Positions 29,138-37,258 of a stretch of DNA of 64,000 bases are shown piece by piece; position 1 is the first letter of the stretch, and each line of letters opens with the position of its first letter. The stretch is from Paraburkholderia polaris (GTDB lineage: Bacteria > Pseudomonadota > Gammaproteobacteria > Burkholderiales > Burkholderiaceae): the NCBI RefSeq assembly GCF_012927345.1, contig NZ_JABBGJ010000008.1, positions 1 to 64,000 on the forward strand, given 5' to 3'. The translations under genes were made by a program, and so were the position numbers. The notes below the pieces were generated by a model. It made no database searches and had not been told where the DNA came from. It saw nothing but the letters and a program-made list of their open reading frames with translations.

Positions 29138-29359
29138 TCAAACCCCCGCTTCTCGAGCAAGTGCTTCATCACCGCAATGAACCTTATAGTTGACGGCCTC
29201 CTGATTCTCGATGCGGGGCGAGCTGTCGCCGTCATCGGTACGACCCAAGCAATCGATAGTCGATCCGACCGTTGCCGTCGCTATCCGTCTGCCTCGTCCG
29301 ATCAGTGAACCGATGGTTGCAAACAGATCGGCCGTTTCGTTGGTTATGGTATTTGCCAC
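29138..29359 (-). CDS. PAAR-domain protein, short/degenerate copy
   Basis: 73 residues starting at GTG 29359, chosen because AGGAGA lies 8 bases upstream exactly as in the paralogue at 30219. TADLFATIGSLIGRGRRIATAT matches the PAAR opening of that paralogue, which would cap a T6SS spike and carry an effector. The second half (DDGDSSPRIENQEAVNYKVHC) is diverged and the C-terminal ~20 residues of the paralogue are missing. Its stop is 3 bp before the tae4 ATG. It may be decaying. Confidence 0.6.
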   Translation of the reverse strand: MANTITNETADLFATIGSLIGRGRRIATATVGSTIDCLGRTDDGDSSPRIENQEAVNYKVHCGDEALAREAGV

Positions 29360-29606
29360 GAGCCCGTCTCCTACAGAGTTGAACAAACTTATCCGTAGAG
29401 ACTGAGTCTTTTTCGCGGCGAGAGAAATCAGTCACGCTCGAAAAACGCGTGAGGTGATTCTGAAGTTACGTAAGGTCTTAACATCCTAGCGTCAGAAAAC
29501 TTTGATGCCGTGAAGTGTTTGACCTTGAGATATCGAGCATGCGTGGATGCTGCCTGTAGATCGGACGCAAACTCTGTCTGGAGACTTTAGCAGTGACGCG
29601 GGCTGG

Positions 29607-29855
29607 TCAACTATTGCCTTTCCCCCGAGGCTTAAACTCCAACTCTGGCGGCGCTATATCTGGATGTTCTTCGTAGATTGGTTCTAGGCCCAACACGTAT
29701 AGACGGTCAAGCAACCTACCCATCGCCATGCGGAACTCTTTGAACTCATCGTCTGGGCAACGATCCTGTACAAGAATGATTGCGTCGTTAATCGCGCCGC
29801 TCATCTTGAGCAGTCGATTGCTTAGGTCTACGGCTATCTCTCGATTCTTAATCAT
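29607..29855 (-). CDS. Small hypothetical protein
   Basis: 82 residues, start ATG 29855 (MIKNREIAVDLSNRLLKMSG). It appears helical and acidic with a Pro/Lys-rich tail; no membrane segment or known motif was recognised. The ATG overlaps the stop of a 24-codon open frame upstream. It lies 247 bp upstream of the minus-strand PAAR gene, between the two mirrored effector modules, so it may be another accessory of this island, such as an adaptor or immunity protein. Function unknown. Confidence 0.55.
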   Translation of the reverse strand: MIKNREIAVDLSNRLLKMSGAINDAIILVQDRCPDDEFKEFRMAMGRLLDRLYVLGLEPIYEEHPDIAPPELEFKPRGKGNS

Positions 29856-30218
29856 GCCATTCCTCTAACATCCGTTGTCAGCAACACATTTGTTCTTGCA
29901 CCGGAAAAACGAAATTCCGGCGCCATCTCCGTCAGATCATGAGCCGGCGTGCGGCTGCGCGGATCGCGCAGATCGCCAACGTCTCTTCGATACTCTGCAC
30001 GTCTTCCTGCATGGCCTTTCCCCGGGATCAAATGCCGCAGTAAACGCGCATTCCGCCGGACTTACAACGATTCCGCCACCATCTGTAACGTTTCACGCGA
30101 TTGCCCCGATGCAGCCCACATAACATTTTTATTTTCGGAGCCGTCTTATAGCGATCGGATTCCAATGCGGCGAGTCTCGGCCAAATGGTCTTGTTCAACC
30201 ACTAGCAGGAGACAGCAC
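29856..30218. other. Intergenic stretch between the two effector modules
   Basis: 363 bp with no gene I can support. A short frame on the minus strand (MAPEFRFSG..., 24 codons) ends in an ATGA overlap with the 82-residue gene. The right end carries TTGTTCAACCACTAGCAGGAG, the upstream flank of the plus-strand PAAR gene, which is nearly repeated in inverted orientation ahead of the minus-strand PAAR gene (about 29365-29387). Confidence 0.4.
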
Positions 30219-30506
30219 ATGAAAGATGGGGACAGCAAAGAAGCAAAATATCTGTTCGCGACAATCGGTTCACTAACCGGAAGAGTCGGACACGTCACAA
30301 CAGCAACAGAAGGGTTCGGCTTCCATGGCCTGGGTGTTGCACCCGTTGGCGATATCGGGACCTACCGAGACCGGAATGAAGTGGTCATCACGGACGGGAC
30401 GGGGTTTGCACTCGTGATCGGGGCCCGGCCTGCTGACCTTTTTGGCGGCAGCCTGCGCAATGGCGACAGGATCACGCAGATGTTTGCGAAACAGGATGGA
30501 AACTGA
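30219..30506 (+). CDS. PAAR-domain protein
   Basis: 95 residues from ATG 30219, with AGGAGA 6 bases upstream. YLFATIGSLTGRVGHVTTAT, GLGVAPVGDIGTY, NEVVITDGTGFALVIG and GGSLRNGDRIT form the repeated beta-strand pattern of PAAR proteins, which sharpen the VgrG spike of type VI secretion systems and dock effectors. The gene is followed after 2 bp by a deleted tae4 stub and then immunity-like genes. It is clearly paralogous to the gene at 29138-29359, and better preserved. Confidence 0.75.
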   Translation: MKDGDSKEAKYLFATIGSLTGRVGHVTTATEGFGFHGLGVAPVGDIGTYRDRNEVVITDGTGFALVIGARPADLFGGSLRNGDRITQMFAKQDGN

Positions 30507-30508
30507 CA

Positions 30509-30580
30509 ATGCCGAACAAACCGACTGTGTTTTCTAATCTCGCAGACGCGAAGCAAATCTCATTCTGGGAAATAGCCTGA
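30509..30580 (+). pseudogene. Internally deleted tae4 remnant (23 codons)
   Basis: The frame encodes MPNKPTVFSNLADAKQISFW plus EIA and stops at 30580. Its first seven residues match the start of the intact-length tae4 on the other strand (MPNKETV), and its last fourteen match that protein's end (SDLRQSKQILFWAMK-type). The roughly 185 codons in between, including both catalytic residues, are gone, and the frame is still open. It is followed by an overlapping immunity-like frame as in the other module. Confidence 0.7.
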
Positions 30581-30801
30581 AAACAGCAATACTCATCCTC
30601 TCACTATTCGTCGGCGGGGCTATCGTTGGCGGTTTGATTGGACTGTACACCGCCTTGCCACATTCGACGGTCGAATGTGGCGACGAGTGCGGCGTGCACG
30701 CTTTGGTGTTCGCCCTTCGCTGTGCATTGGCTAGTGCTTTCGTGCTTGCGCTCGCTGGCGGGATCATCGCCAAAGCGCGCCGTTCGAGCCGCCAGGGTTA
30801 G
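30577..30801 (+). CDS. Small membrane protein, immunity-like (module B, first copy)
   Basis: 74 residues if read from CTG 30577, which overlaps the tae4-stub TGA just as the ATG does in the mirror module. No ATG or GTG is available nearby, so the start may have been lost by mutation and translation is uncertain. Two hydrophobic helices (about 3-26 and 42-66) are separated by ECGDECGVHAL, resembling VCGYDCETHATG of the protein at 27884. It lacks that protein's C-terminal domain. Confidence 0.45.
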   Translation: MKTAILILSLFVGGAIVGGLIGLYTALPHSTVECGDECGVHALVFALRCALASAFVLALAGGIIAKARRSSRQG

Positions 30802-30817
30802 CCCAAACGGAAATCGA

Positions 30818-31156
30818 ATGAATAGGCGTTTCTTCACAACGGCTTGTTTCGGTCTTCTCGGGTTCGCGAGCGTACTTGCGTGGGGTGCTATAGACGTCAG
30901 ATTGTGCAAGGCTTATCCGAGCTACTGCCGACCGAAACCCAGCGTGTGCGGTGGTATTGACGTATGCAGTAGTGACGCGCACATGATCGTAGGTCTTGCA
31001 CTGGTCGTGCTCGGGCCGCCCTTTCTATTCGCAATCCTCGGTTACCAATTGAGCAGGCGAAATATGAGCGCTCGGCAGCTATTCTTGTGGGGTTTTGTAG
31101 CAGTTGTCATTGATTGGTCGCTCACGCTCGTTGGCACGCGAGTCGTATCGCTGTAG
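30818..31156 (+). CDS. Small membrane protein, immunity-like (module B, second copy)
   Basis: 112 residues from ATG 30818. An N-terminal hydrophobic helix (about 5-25) is followed by a Cys-rich loop (LCKAYPSYCRPKPSVCGGIDVCSSDAH) and two more helices (about 52-74 and 85-108). The CGGIDVCSSDAH segment echoes the Cys/His motif of the other two island membrane proteins. It begins 16 bp after the preceding gene and ends before a terminator, so it closes module B. Immunity function is inferred only from context. Confidence 0.55.
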   Translation: MNRRFFTTACFGLLGFASVLAWGAIDVRLCKAYPSYCRPKPSVCGGIDVCSSDAHMIVGLALVVLGPPFLFAILGYQLSRRNMSARQLFLWGFVAVVIDWSLTLVGTRVVSL

Positions 31157-31167
31157 GCCACACGCAC

Positions 31168-31197
31168 AAGAAAAAGGCACGACCCGCGCCTTTTCTT
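31168..31197. terminator. Bidirectional terminator between the island and the polyol genes
   Basis: AAGAAAAAGGC (31168-31178) pairs with GCCTTTTCTT (31188-31197) around a GC-rich loop, with A and T flanks on either side. It suits both the plus-strand island gene and the minus-strand SDR gene that converge here. Confidence 0.75.
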
Positions 31198-31213
31198 GAC
31201 GCGCGCGAACCCA

Positions 31214-31951
31214 TCACCTCGCCGTATACCCCCCATCAACCGGCAAGCAAACCCCACTAATCATCGAAGCCCCATCGCTCAACAAAAACATAATCGGCGC
31301 AGCGACCTCAGCGGACTCTGCAAAGCGCCGCAACGGAATCGCCATCAGAGCCGGATCGCGCTTCACGGGATCACTCCACGCCTGCACCGCCATCGGCGTC
31401 AGCGTCACCGTCGGATTGACGCTATTCACGCGAATGCCGTAAGGCCCCAACTCGATACACAAAGCACGCGTAACAGCATCAAGCGCAGCCTTGGAAGCCG
31501 AATAACTCAAATGGTCATCCAGTGCCACGAGTGCAGCCTGACTGGAAACATTCACTATGCTGCCGGCGCGTTTAGCATCGATCATCCCGCGGGCCACGTA
31601 CTTGGCAACTAGCACCGCCCCTCGCGCATTCACCGCCATCACACGATCGAAACTCGCACCGGTCGTATCCACTGCCCGCTCAAGTAAGGCGATGCCCGCG
31701 CAATTCACGAGCCCATCGAATGCATCGAGCGAAACCAGCGCTTCATCGATAGCGGCTTCGTCGCTCACATCAAGCATCAGCGGCTCGCAGCCCGTTTCCT
31801 CTGCCAGACGAGCGAGCTCATTCACATTCCGCGCCGCTGCGACCACGTTCGCGCCGGATGCGCACAACGCTTCCACCGTAGCCCGTCCAATTCCACTCGA
31901 TGCACCCGTAACCAGAATCGAGCGACCAGAAAAATCAAAAGTAGCATTCAT
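31214..31951 (-). CDS. SDR oxidoreductase, L-xylulose/dicarbonyl reductase-like
   Basis: 245-residue short-chain dehydrogenase: cofactor loop VTGASSGIGRATVE, NCAG near 87, catalytic Ser and YSASK (SYSASKAALDAVTR), and VNSVNPTVTLTPM followed by WSDPVKRDP. That last stretch resembles animal dicarbonyl/L-xylulose reductase (DCXR), suggesting a ketopentose or ketotetrose/polyol substrate. Its ATG overlaps the stop of the FGGY kinase gene by 4 bp, tying it to the polyol operon. True substrate unknown. Confidence 0.82.
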   Translation of the reverse strand: MNATFDFSGRSILVTGASSGIGRATVEALCASGANVVAAARNVNELARLAEETGCEPLMLDVSDEAAIDEALVSLDAFDGLVNCAGIALLERAVDTTGASFDRVMAVNARGAVLVAKYVARGMIDAKRAGSIVNVSSQAALVALDDHLSYSASKAALDAVTRALCIELGPYGIRVNSVNPTVTLTPMAVQAWSDPVKRDPALMAIPLRRFAESAEVAAPIMFLLSDGASMISGVCLPVDGGYTAR

Positions 31952-33492
31952 GATGTCTGCAACCGATGCATGACCGGCTTCAACGCCGGATACAAATCCG
32001 TATAAACGCCGAATCGCTGCTCGTACAACGCCATCCGTTGCGCGTTCGGCTCCGCACGTTCAATCAGCGTGACCCATCCGCGCTGCGCCTCTTCACGCGA
32101 CACCAGACCGACACCGACACCCGCCAGCAACGCCGCGCCCATCGCTGCCTCCACATCCTGCTCGATCGTATAGACCGGATAGCCGGTAATGTCCGCAATG
32201 ATCTGCATCCACAAATCCGAATGCGCCGCACCGCCCACGACGATCAACTTGTCATCCAACGACTGCGCACCTTTACGTCCTGCTTCGATGTTGTGCTTCA
32301 ACGCGAACGAAACGCCTTCCAACACCGCACGATACAAATGCGCTCGCGTGTGAAACAGACTCAGGCCAACAAACGCTCCACTCGCCTTCGCATCCCAAAC
32401 CGGACTGCGTTCGCCCATCAAATAAGGCAAGAACATCACACCGTCCGAACCCGCTGGAATCTGAGAAGCGCTCTCTTCAAGCAACCGATGCGGATCCCCA
32501 TTCGGTATCGCGCGTGCGGCCTCCGTCTCCGCATGACAAAACTGCTCGCGATACCACGTCACCGAAGCACCCGCCGTAATCGCGCCGCCGAACACATAAA
32601 TATCGCGCTGACCGTTGAAAACATGCGGCATGCTGATCAACCCATGCCGCGCATCGACTGTCTGGTTGATATACCCCCAGCACATACTCGTACCGATCAT
32701 CGCAACGTGTTGCCCCGCGCGCGTCACACCCGCAGCAAACGTCGCCACCGCGGCATCCACACCACCCGCGACGATCGCCGTGCCCGCCTCCAATCCAAGC
32801 TGTTCGGTCCACTGCGACAACAATCCGCCCACCACGTCCGACGACTCCACCAACCGCTCCGGCATCATCGTCGCGGGGATACCGAGCATGTCGAGCGCTT
32901 CATCCGACCAGTCGCGCTTCGCAATGTCGTAGATACCGCCGATATTCCCTGCCGAACTATGATCGACAGCAACATCACCGGTCAGCATATAAATCACATA
33001 CGCATTCGGCGGCAGGAAGTAGCGCGTGCGCGCCCACACATCCGGCTCGTGCTCGCGCAGCCACAACATCTTCGTGTAACCGTAGTAGCTGTCCACGCCA
33101 TTACCCGTGATTGCATACAGCCGCTCGAGGTCGATGTTTCCACGCACCCACTCCACCTGATCGGTCGCACGCCGGTCCATCCAGATCAGACACGGATAAA
33201 GCGGCCGCATCTCGCTATCGACGGGAATCCCCGATCCGCCATACAGGCTGCTCACGCACAGCGCCTTGATGGACTTCGCCGCGACGCCCGCCTCCTTCGC
33301 CTTGCCGACGCACGCCGCAATGCATTCCACCACCGCCTTCAACCACACTGCCGGCCATTGCTCGGCCCATAGCGGCTTGGGCGTATCCGGCTGATAGCTC
33401 GACGCATGCTGCGCGACGATCGCGCCGTGCTGATCGACCAGCAGCGCCTTGGTGCTCTGCGTGCCGATATCGACGCCGATGACGTAGTCCAT
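31948..33492 (-). CDS. FGGY-family carbohydrate kinase
   Basis: 514 residues. VIGVDIGTQSTKALLVD is the N-terminal phosphate loop; the middle has IWMDRRATDQ; the C-terminal ATPase half has AGGVDAAVATFAAG, MIGTSMCWGYI, FLPYLMGERSPVWD and VVGGAAHSDLWMQI. The family phosphorylates ketoses or polyols such as xylulose, ribulose, erythritol or glycerol; this member is not close enough to XylB or GlpK in my reading to name. Being encoded with an erythritol/threitol-type dehydrogenase and a DCXR-like SDR, a C4 or C5 ketose or polyol is likely. Confidence 0.85.
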   Translation of the reverse strand: MDYVIGVDIGTQSTKALLVDQHGAIVAQHASSYQPDTPKPLWAEQWPAVWLKAVVECIAACVGKAKEAGVAAKSIKALCVSSLYGGSGIPVDSEMRPLYPCLIWMDRRATDQVEWVRGNIDLERLYAITGNGVDSYYGYTKMLWLREHEPDVWARTRYFLPPNAYVIYMLTGDVAVDHSSAGNIGGIYDIAKRDWSDEALDMLGIPATMMPERLVESSDVVGGLLSQWTEQLGLEAGTAIVAGGVDAAVATFAAGVTRAGQHVAMIGTSMCWGYINQTVDARHGLISMPHVFNGQRDIYVFGGAITAGASVTWYREQFCHAETEAARAIPNGDPHRLLEESASQIPAGSDGVMFLPYLMGERSPVWDAKASGAFVGLSLFHTRAHLYRAVLEGVSFALKHNIEAGRKGAQSLDDKLIVVGGAAHSDLWMQIIADITGYPVYTIEQDVEAAMGAALLAGVGVGLVSREEAQRGWVTLIERAEPNAQRMALYEQRFGVYTDLYPALKPVMHRLQTS

Positions 33493-33543
33493 ACAGTCTC
33501 CGTTTATGTGCCGCTCGTCCTTGACCCGCGTTGCGCCAAACGC

Positions 33544-34647
33544 TCAGACACGCGGCTTCAGCAACACCTTGATCGAATCGAGCGAGTTAGCGACCTTGAT
33601 CGCTTCGTCCCATTCTTCCAGCGAAAAGCCGTGCGTGACGATGCCCTTCGACGTCACGAGTCCGCGCGCCAGCAAATCGATCGCAATCGGATAACAGTAT
33701 GGGCCGAGATGCGCGCCGCGTACATCGAGCTCCTTGCGGTCGCCGATCACCGACCAGTCCAGCGTCGTATCCGCTCCGAACACGGAAAACTCGACGAAAC
33801 GTCCGAGCTTGCGAATCAAATCCATGCCTTGGTTGACGCCGATCGGCGCGCCAGTCGTTTCGATGTAGACGTCGCAACCGTAGCCGTCCGTTAGCGAATG
33901 AATGATCGCCAACGCGTCGTCCTGTTTCGGATTGATCGTCACGTCCGCGCCATATTCACGCGCGAGTGCCAGACGTTCCTCAACCAGATCGATCACGACG
34001 AGCTTCTTCGGCGTCTTCAGATGCGCGACTTGCGTCATCATCAAACCAAGCGGACCCGCGCCCGCAATTACCACGACATCGTCGAGTTGCAGGTCGCCGC
34101 GATTCACCGTGTGGATCGCACACGCGAGCGGTTCGATGATCGCGGCATCTTCGAGCGAGATGCCGTCGGGAATCTTATGGACGATCGCCGTCGGCGGAAT
34201 ACGCATGTACTCGGCCATGCCGCCATCCGCGACTTCGCGCTGGAAGCCGAAGATGTTGTGCACCTCACACATCCAGTACTGGCCGGATTTGCAATAGCGG
34301 CACTTGCCGCACGGCACGATCTGTTCGGCGATCACGCGATCGCCGATCTTCACGCCGAAGTGATCGGCCGCGCCTTCGCCGATTTCTTCGACGAAACCAA
34401 AAAACTCGTGACCCGGAATCACTGGCGCTTTGACCCACGGGCTCGGGCCGCCCCAAAACATCTTCGCGCCCGAATGGCATTTGCAGTCGCTCGCGCAAAT
34501 GCCGCACGCGGCGATACGGATCACCAGTTCGTGTGCGCGAGCCTTTGGCTTGGACACTTGTTCGACGCGATAGTCTTTCGGTGCGTGGCAGACGATCGCC
34601 GTCATTTCCTGCTGATCGGAATGCGTGGATTGTGTGGATTGAGTCAT
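33544..34647 (-). CDS. Zinc-dependent alcohol dehydrogenase, erythritol/L-threitol dehydrogenase-like
   Basis: 367-residue medium-chain dehydrogenase. Catalytic zinc site: CGICASDCK and PGHEFFG; structural zinc: CGKCRYCKSGQYWMC; NAD loop GAGPLGLMM. The pattern CHAPKDYRVEQV..., IVPCGKCRYCKSGQY, LGRFVEFSVFGADTTLDWSVIGDRKELDVRGAHLGPYC resembles, from memory, the mycobacterial erythritol/L-threitol dehydrogenase. It would oxidise a polyol to a ketose. It lies between an FGGY kinase and an RbsC-like permease on the same strand. Confidence 0.82.
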   Translation of the reverse strand: MTQSTQSTHSDQQEMTAIVCHAPKDYRVEQVSKPKARAHELVIRIAACGICASDCKCHSGAKMFWGGPSPWVKAPVIPGHEFFGFVEEIGEGAADHFGVKIGDRVIAEQIVPCGKCRYCKSGQYWMCEVHNIFGFQREVADGGMAEYMRIPPTAIVHKIPDGISLEDAAIIEPLACAIHTVNRGDLQLDDVVVIAGAGPLGLMMTQVAHLKTPKKLVVIDLVEERLALAREYGADVTINPKQDDALAIIHSLTDGYGCDVYIETTGAPIGVNQGMDLIRKLGRFVEFSVFGADTTLDWSVIGDRKELDVRGAHLGPYCYPIAIDLLARGLVTSKGIVTHGFSLEEWDEAIKVANSLDSIKVLLKPRV

Positions 34648-34681
34648 TGCATGGCCCTGCTAAAAAGAGGTCAGTTAAAAG

Positions 34682-35689
34682 TTACTTTCTGCGGTCGCGG
34701 CTGATGTAGATCGCCAGCAAAATAATTCCGCCCTTGATCACGTTCTGCACATACGGATTCACGCCGACCATGTTCAGGCCGTTGTTCAGCACGCCGAGTA
34801 ACAACGCGCCGATCAAGGTGCCGATGATCGAGCCGCGTCCGCCGGAGATCGACGTGCCGCCCATCACCACGGCGGCGATGGCGTCGAGTTCGAAGCCAAC
34901 GCCCGCGTTCGGCTGACCGCTCATCAAGCGCGCGGTCAACACGATGGCGGCGAAAGCGGACGTCAAACCGGCAATCGAGTAGACGATCAGTTTTACGCGG
35001 GCCACACGTACGCCGGACAGACGCGTCGCCTGCTCGTTGCCGCCGATCGCGTACACGTAGCGGCCGAACGGCATGCGTTCGAGCAACACCCAGGCAATCG
35101 CATAGATCACCACCATGATCACAACCGGCGCCTGGATGCCGAGTATCTTGCCGCTGCCGAAGAAGCTGACCCAGTCAGGCAGCCCGTCGATCGGATAGCC
35201 GCCGGTGTAGATCAGCGCGAGGCCGCGCGCGATACCCATCGTGGCGAGCGTGACGATGATCGGCGGCATACCGGCGTACGCAACAAACAACCCGTTCGCC
35301 GCGCCGAAGCCCAAACCGACTGCGATACCCACTGCCAACGCGGCCACGGCATTCATCCCGGCGACCATCAGGCCCGCGGCAAGCGTGCCTGCCAAAGCCA
35401 TCACCGAGCCAACCGACAGGTCGATACCGCCGGTCAGAATCACGCACGTCATCCCCACAGCAATGATCGCGTTGATCGACACCTGGCGCAGCACGTTCTC
35501 GATATTCGCAGCGGAGAGGAAACTGTCGCTCGCAAACACCATCACGATGCACACCACCAGTAAACCGATGAACGGATAAAACAGCGTCGAGCGTTTCAAC
35601 GCGGCCCACGTAAAGCGCATCGGTGCGCCCGGCGTGTCACTGCTGACGGTCGAGGTTTTCGGCGGTGAAGAAGGATTAGGCGTGTTCAT
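34682..35689 (-). CDS. Sugar/polyol ABC transporter permease, RbsC-type
   Basis: 335 residues from ATG 35689, selected because GGAG lies 6 bases upstream; it overlaps the ATPase stop by 14 bp. Eight to ten hydrophobic helices with the family segments [40 protein letters not shown] and [30 protein letters not shown] place it in the BPD_transp_2 (ribose/xylose) permease family. With the adjacent RbsA- and RbsB-like proteins it forms a complete importer. Confidence 0.92.
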   Translation of the reverse strand: MNTPNPSSPPKTSTVSSDTPGAPMRFTWAALKRSTLFYPFIGLLVVCIVMVFASDSFLSAANIENVLRQVSINAIIAVGMTCVILTGGIDLSVGSVMALAGTLAAGLMVAGMNAVAALAVGIAVGLGFGAANGLFVAYAGMPPIIVTLATMGIARGLALIYTGGYPIDGLPDWVSFFGSGKILGIQAPVVIMVVIYAIAWVLLERMPFGRYVYAIGGNEQATRLSGVRVARVKLIVYSIAGLTSAFAAIVLTARLMSGQPNAGVGFELDAIAAVVMGGTSISGGRGSIIGTLIGALLLGVLNNGLNMVGVNPYVQNVIKGGIILLAIYISRDRRK

Positions 35690-37196
35690 GGTTTGCTCCA
35701 CGGGTGCCGGCTGTTGCATAGGTCATCACGGCGTTCGAGTCGATCTCGTCGCCTTCGAGCATCGCTTCGATGCGGCCCTGCCGGAACACGGCGACGCGGT
35801 CGCACATGCCGACGATCTCCGGCAGTTCGGACGAGATCATGATGATCGAATAGCCGCGCGCGGTGAGTTCGCGCATCAGCAGATAGATTTCGGCTTTGGC
35901 GCCGACGTCGATGCCGCGCGTCGGTTCGTCGAAGATGAGAATGTTGGTGTGGTGATTCAGCCAGCGCGCGATCACCACCTTTTGCTGATTGCCGCCTGAG
36001 AGCGTCGCGACTTCGGTGTGCATCGTCGGGGCTTTGACGCCGACACGTTTCATGATGTCGGCGGTCGCACGCGCTTCGCTGCGCTGATCGATAAAGAAAC
36101 GCAGTGAGCGATATTTGCCGAGGTTGTTGATCGAGATGTTCTGCTTGATGGAGAAATCGGTGATCAGGCCTTCGGTCTTGCGGCTCTCCGGCAAGATGCC
36201 GACGCCGGCGCGCAATGCGTCAGCCGGATCGGATAGTTTCGCGGCTGTGCCGTTGATGCGGATCTCTTTCACGTAAGCCGGGTCCGCGCCGATCACGGCT
36301 AGCGCGGTTTCCGTGCGGCCCGACCCGACCAATCCCGCGAAACCGAGAATCTCGCCCTCGCGCAGCGTGAAACTCAACATCGGACTGTCTTTGAGCAACT
36401 GCAGCTTCTCGACGTCGAGCACGATCTTCGCATCGGTGCGCAGCGCCGGCTTCGGCGGAAAGCTGTTTTCGATTCGACGCCCCACCATCATTTCCACGAG
36501 ACGGCTCACATCCGATTGCGCGACCTCGGTCATGCCGACGTACTGACCGTCCCGCAGCACCGTAATGCGGTCGCACACTTCAAAGATCTCTTCGAGGTGA
36601 TGCGAGATAAAAATCATTGCGACGCCCTGCGTCTTCAGATCGCGCATGATCGCGAAGAGATGCTCGGCTTCGGCGGGCGTCAGTGTCGCGGTCGGCTCAT
36701 CCAGAATCAGAATGCGCGCCTCCAAAGACAAGGCCTTGCCGATTTCCACAAACTGTTGCTGCGCAACCGACAGTTCGCGAATCGGCACCGATAAATCGAT
36801 CGCCACGCCCAAGCGCTGAAAAATCGCGGCTGCCACGCGCCGCATCTTGCCGCGTTCGAGCAGACCCAAGCCATTCTTCAACTCACGACCGAGAAACATG
36901 TTCTCCACCGCATTCAGATACGGAATCAGGCTGAACTCCTGAAACACGATACCGACACCCGCAGCAACCGCATCGTGGTAGTTCGTGAAGTGGCGCGCTT
37001 CACCCGCGATTGTGATCGTGCCTTCGTCCGGCTGATAGATGCCGCACAGGATCTTCATCAACGTCGATTTGCCCGCGCCGTTTTCACCGAGCAAGGCGTG
37101 AATCTCACCGCGCGCGATCTCCAGATGAATGCCTTGCAGCGCCTTCACACCGGGAAAGCTTTTGGTGATGTTGTCGAGCTTGAGTATCGTGTCCAT
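35676..37196 (-). CDS. Sugar/polyol ABC transporter ATPase, RbsA-type
   Basis: 506 residues with two fused ABC domains. The first has Walker [31 protein letters not shown] and Walker [13 protein letters not shown]. The second has the usual degenerate P-loop ([14 protein letters not shown]), the signature [15 protein letters not shown] and [16 protein letters not shown]. This is the carbohydrate uptake CUT2 arrangement. It sits upstream of the permease gene and downstream of the binding-protein gene. Confidence 0.95.
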   Translation of the reverse strand: MDTILKLDNITKSFPGVKALQGIHLEIARGEIHALLGENGAGKSTLMKILCGIYQPDEGTITIAGEARHFTNYHDAVAAGVGIVFQEFSLIPYLNAVENMFLGRELKNGLGLLERGKMRRVAAAIFQRLGVAIDLSVPIRELSVAQQQFVEIGKALSLEARILILDEPTATLTPAEAEHLFAIMRDLKTQGVAMIFISHHLEEIFEVCDRITVLRDGQYVGMTEVAQSDVSRLVEMMVGRRIENSFPPKPALRTDAKIVLDVEKLQLLKDSPMLSFTLREGEILGFAGLVGSGRTETALAVIGADPAYVKEIRINGTAAKLSDPADALRAGVGILPESRKTEGLITDFSIKQNISINNLGKYRSLRFFIDQRSEARATADIMKRVGVKAPTMHTEVATLSGGNQQKVVIARWLNHHTNILIFDEPTRGIDVGAKAEIYLLMRELTARGYSIIMISSELPEIVGMCDRVAVFRQGRIEAMLEGDEIDSNAVMTYATAGTRGANHEHA

Positions 37197-37258
37197 CGGG
37201 TCCTCCTGTGCTGCTCGCCGCCATATTCATCCAAGAAGCACAGCGACGAGCATTCGGC

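Noticed and set aside
29875..30123. Plus-strand 82-codon frame between the effector modules
   Set aside because: Composition (His/Ala/Pro/Arg) and lack of a ribosome site make it unlikely; no motif or neighbour supports it.
31966..33372. Plus-strand 468-codon frame opposite the FGGY kinase
   Set aside because: Antisense shadow; Arg/His/Thr-rich with no recognisable domain.
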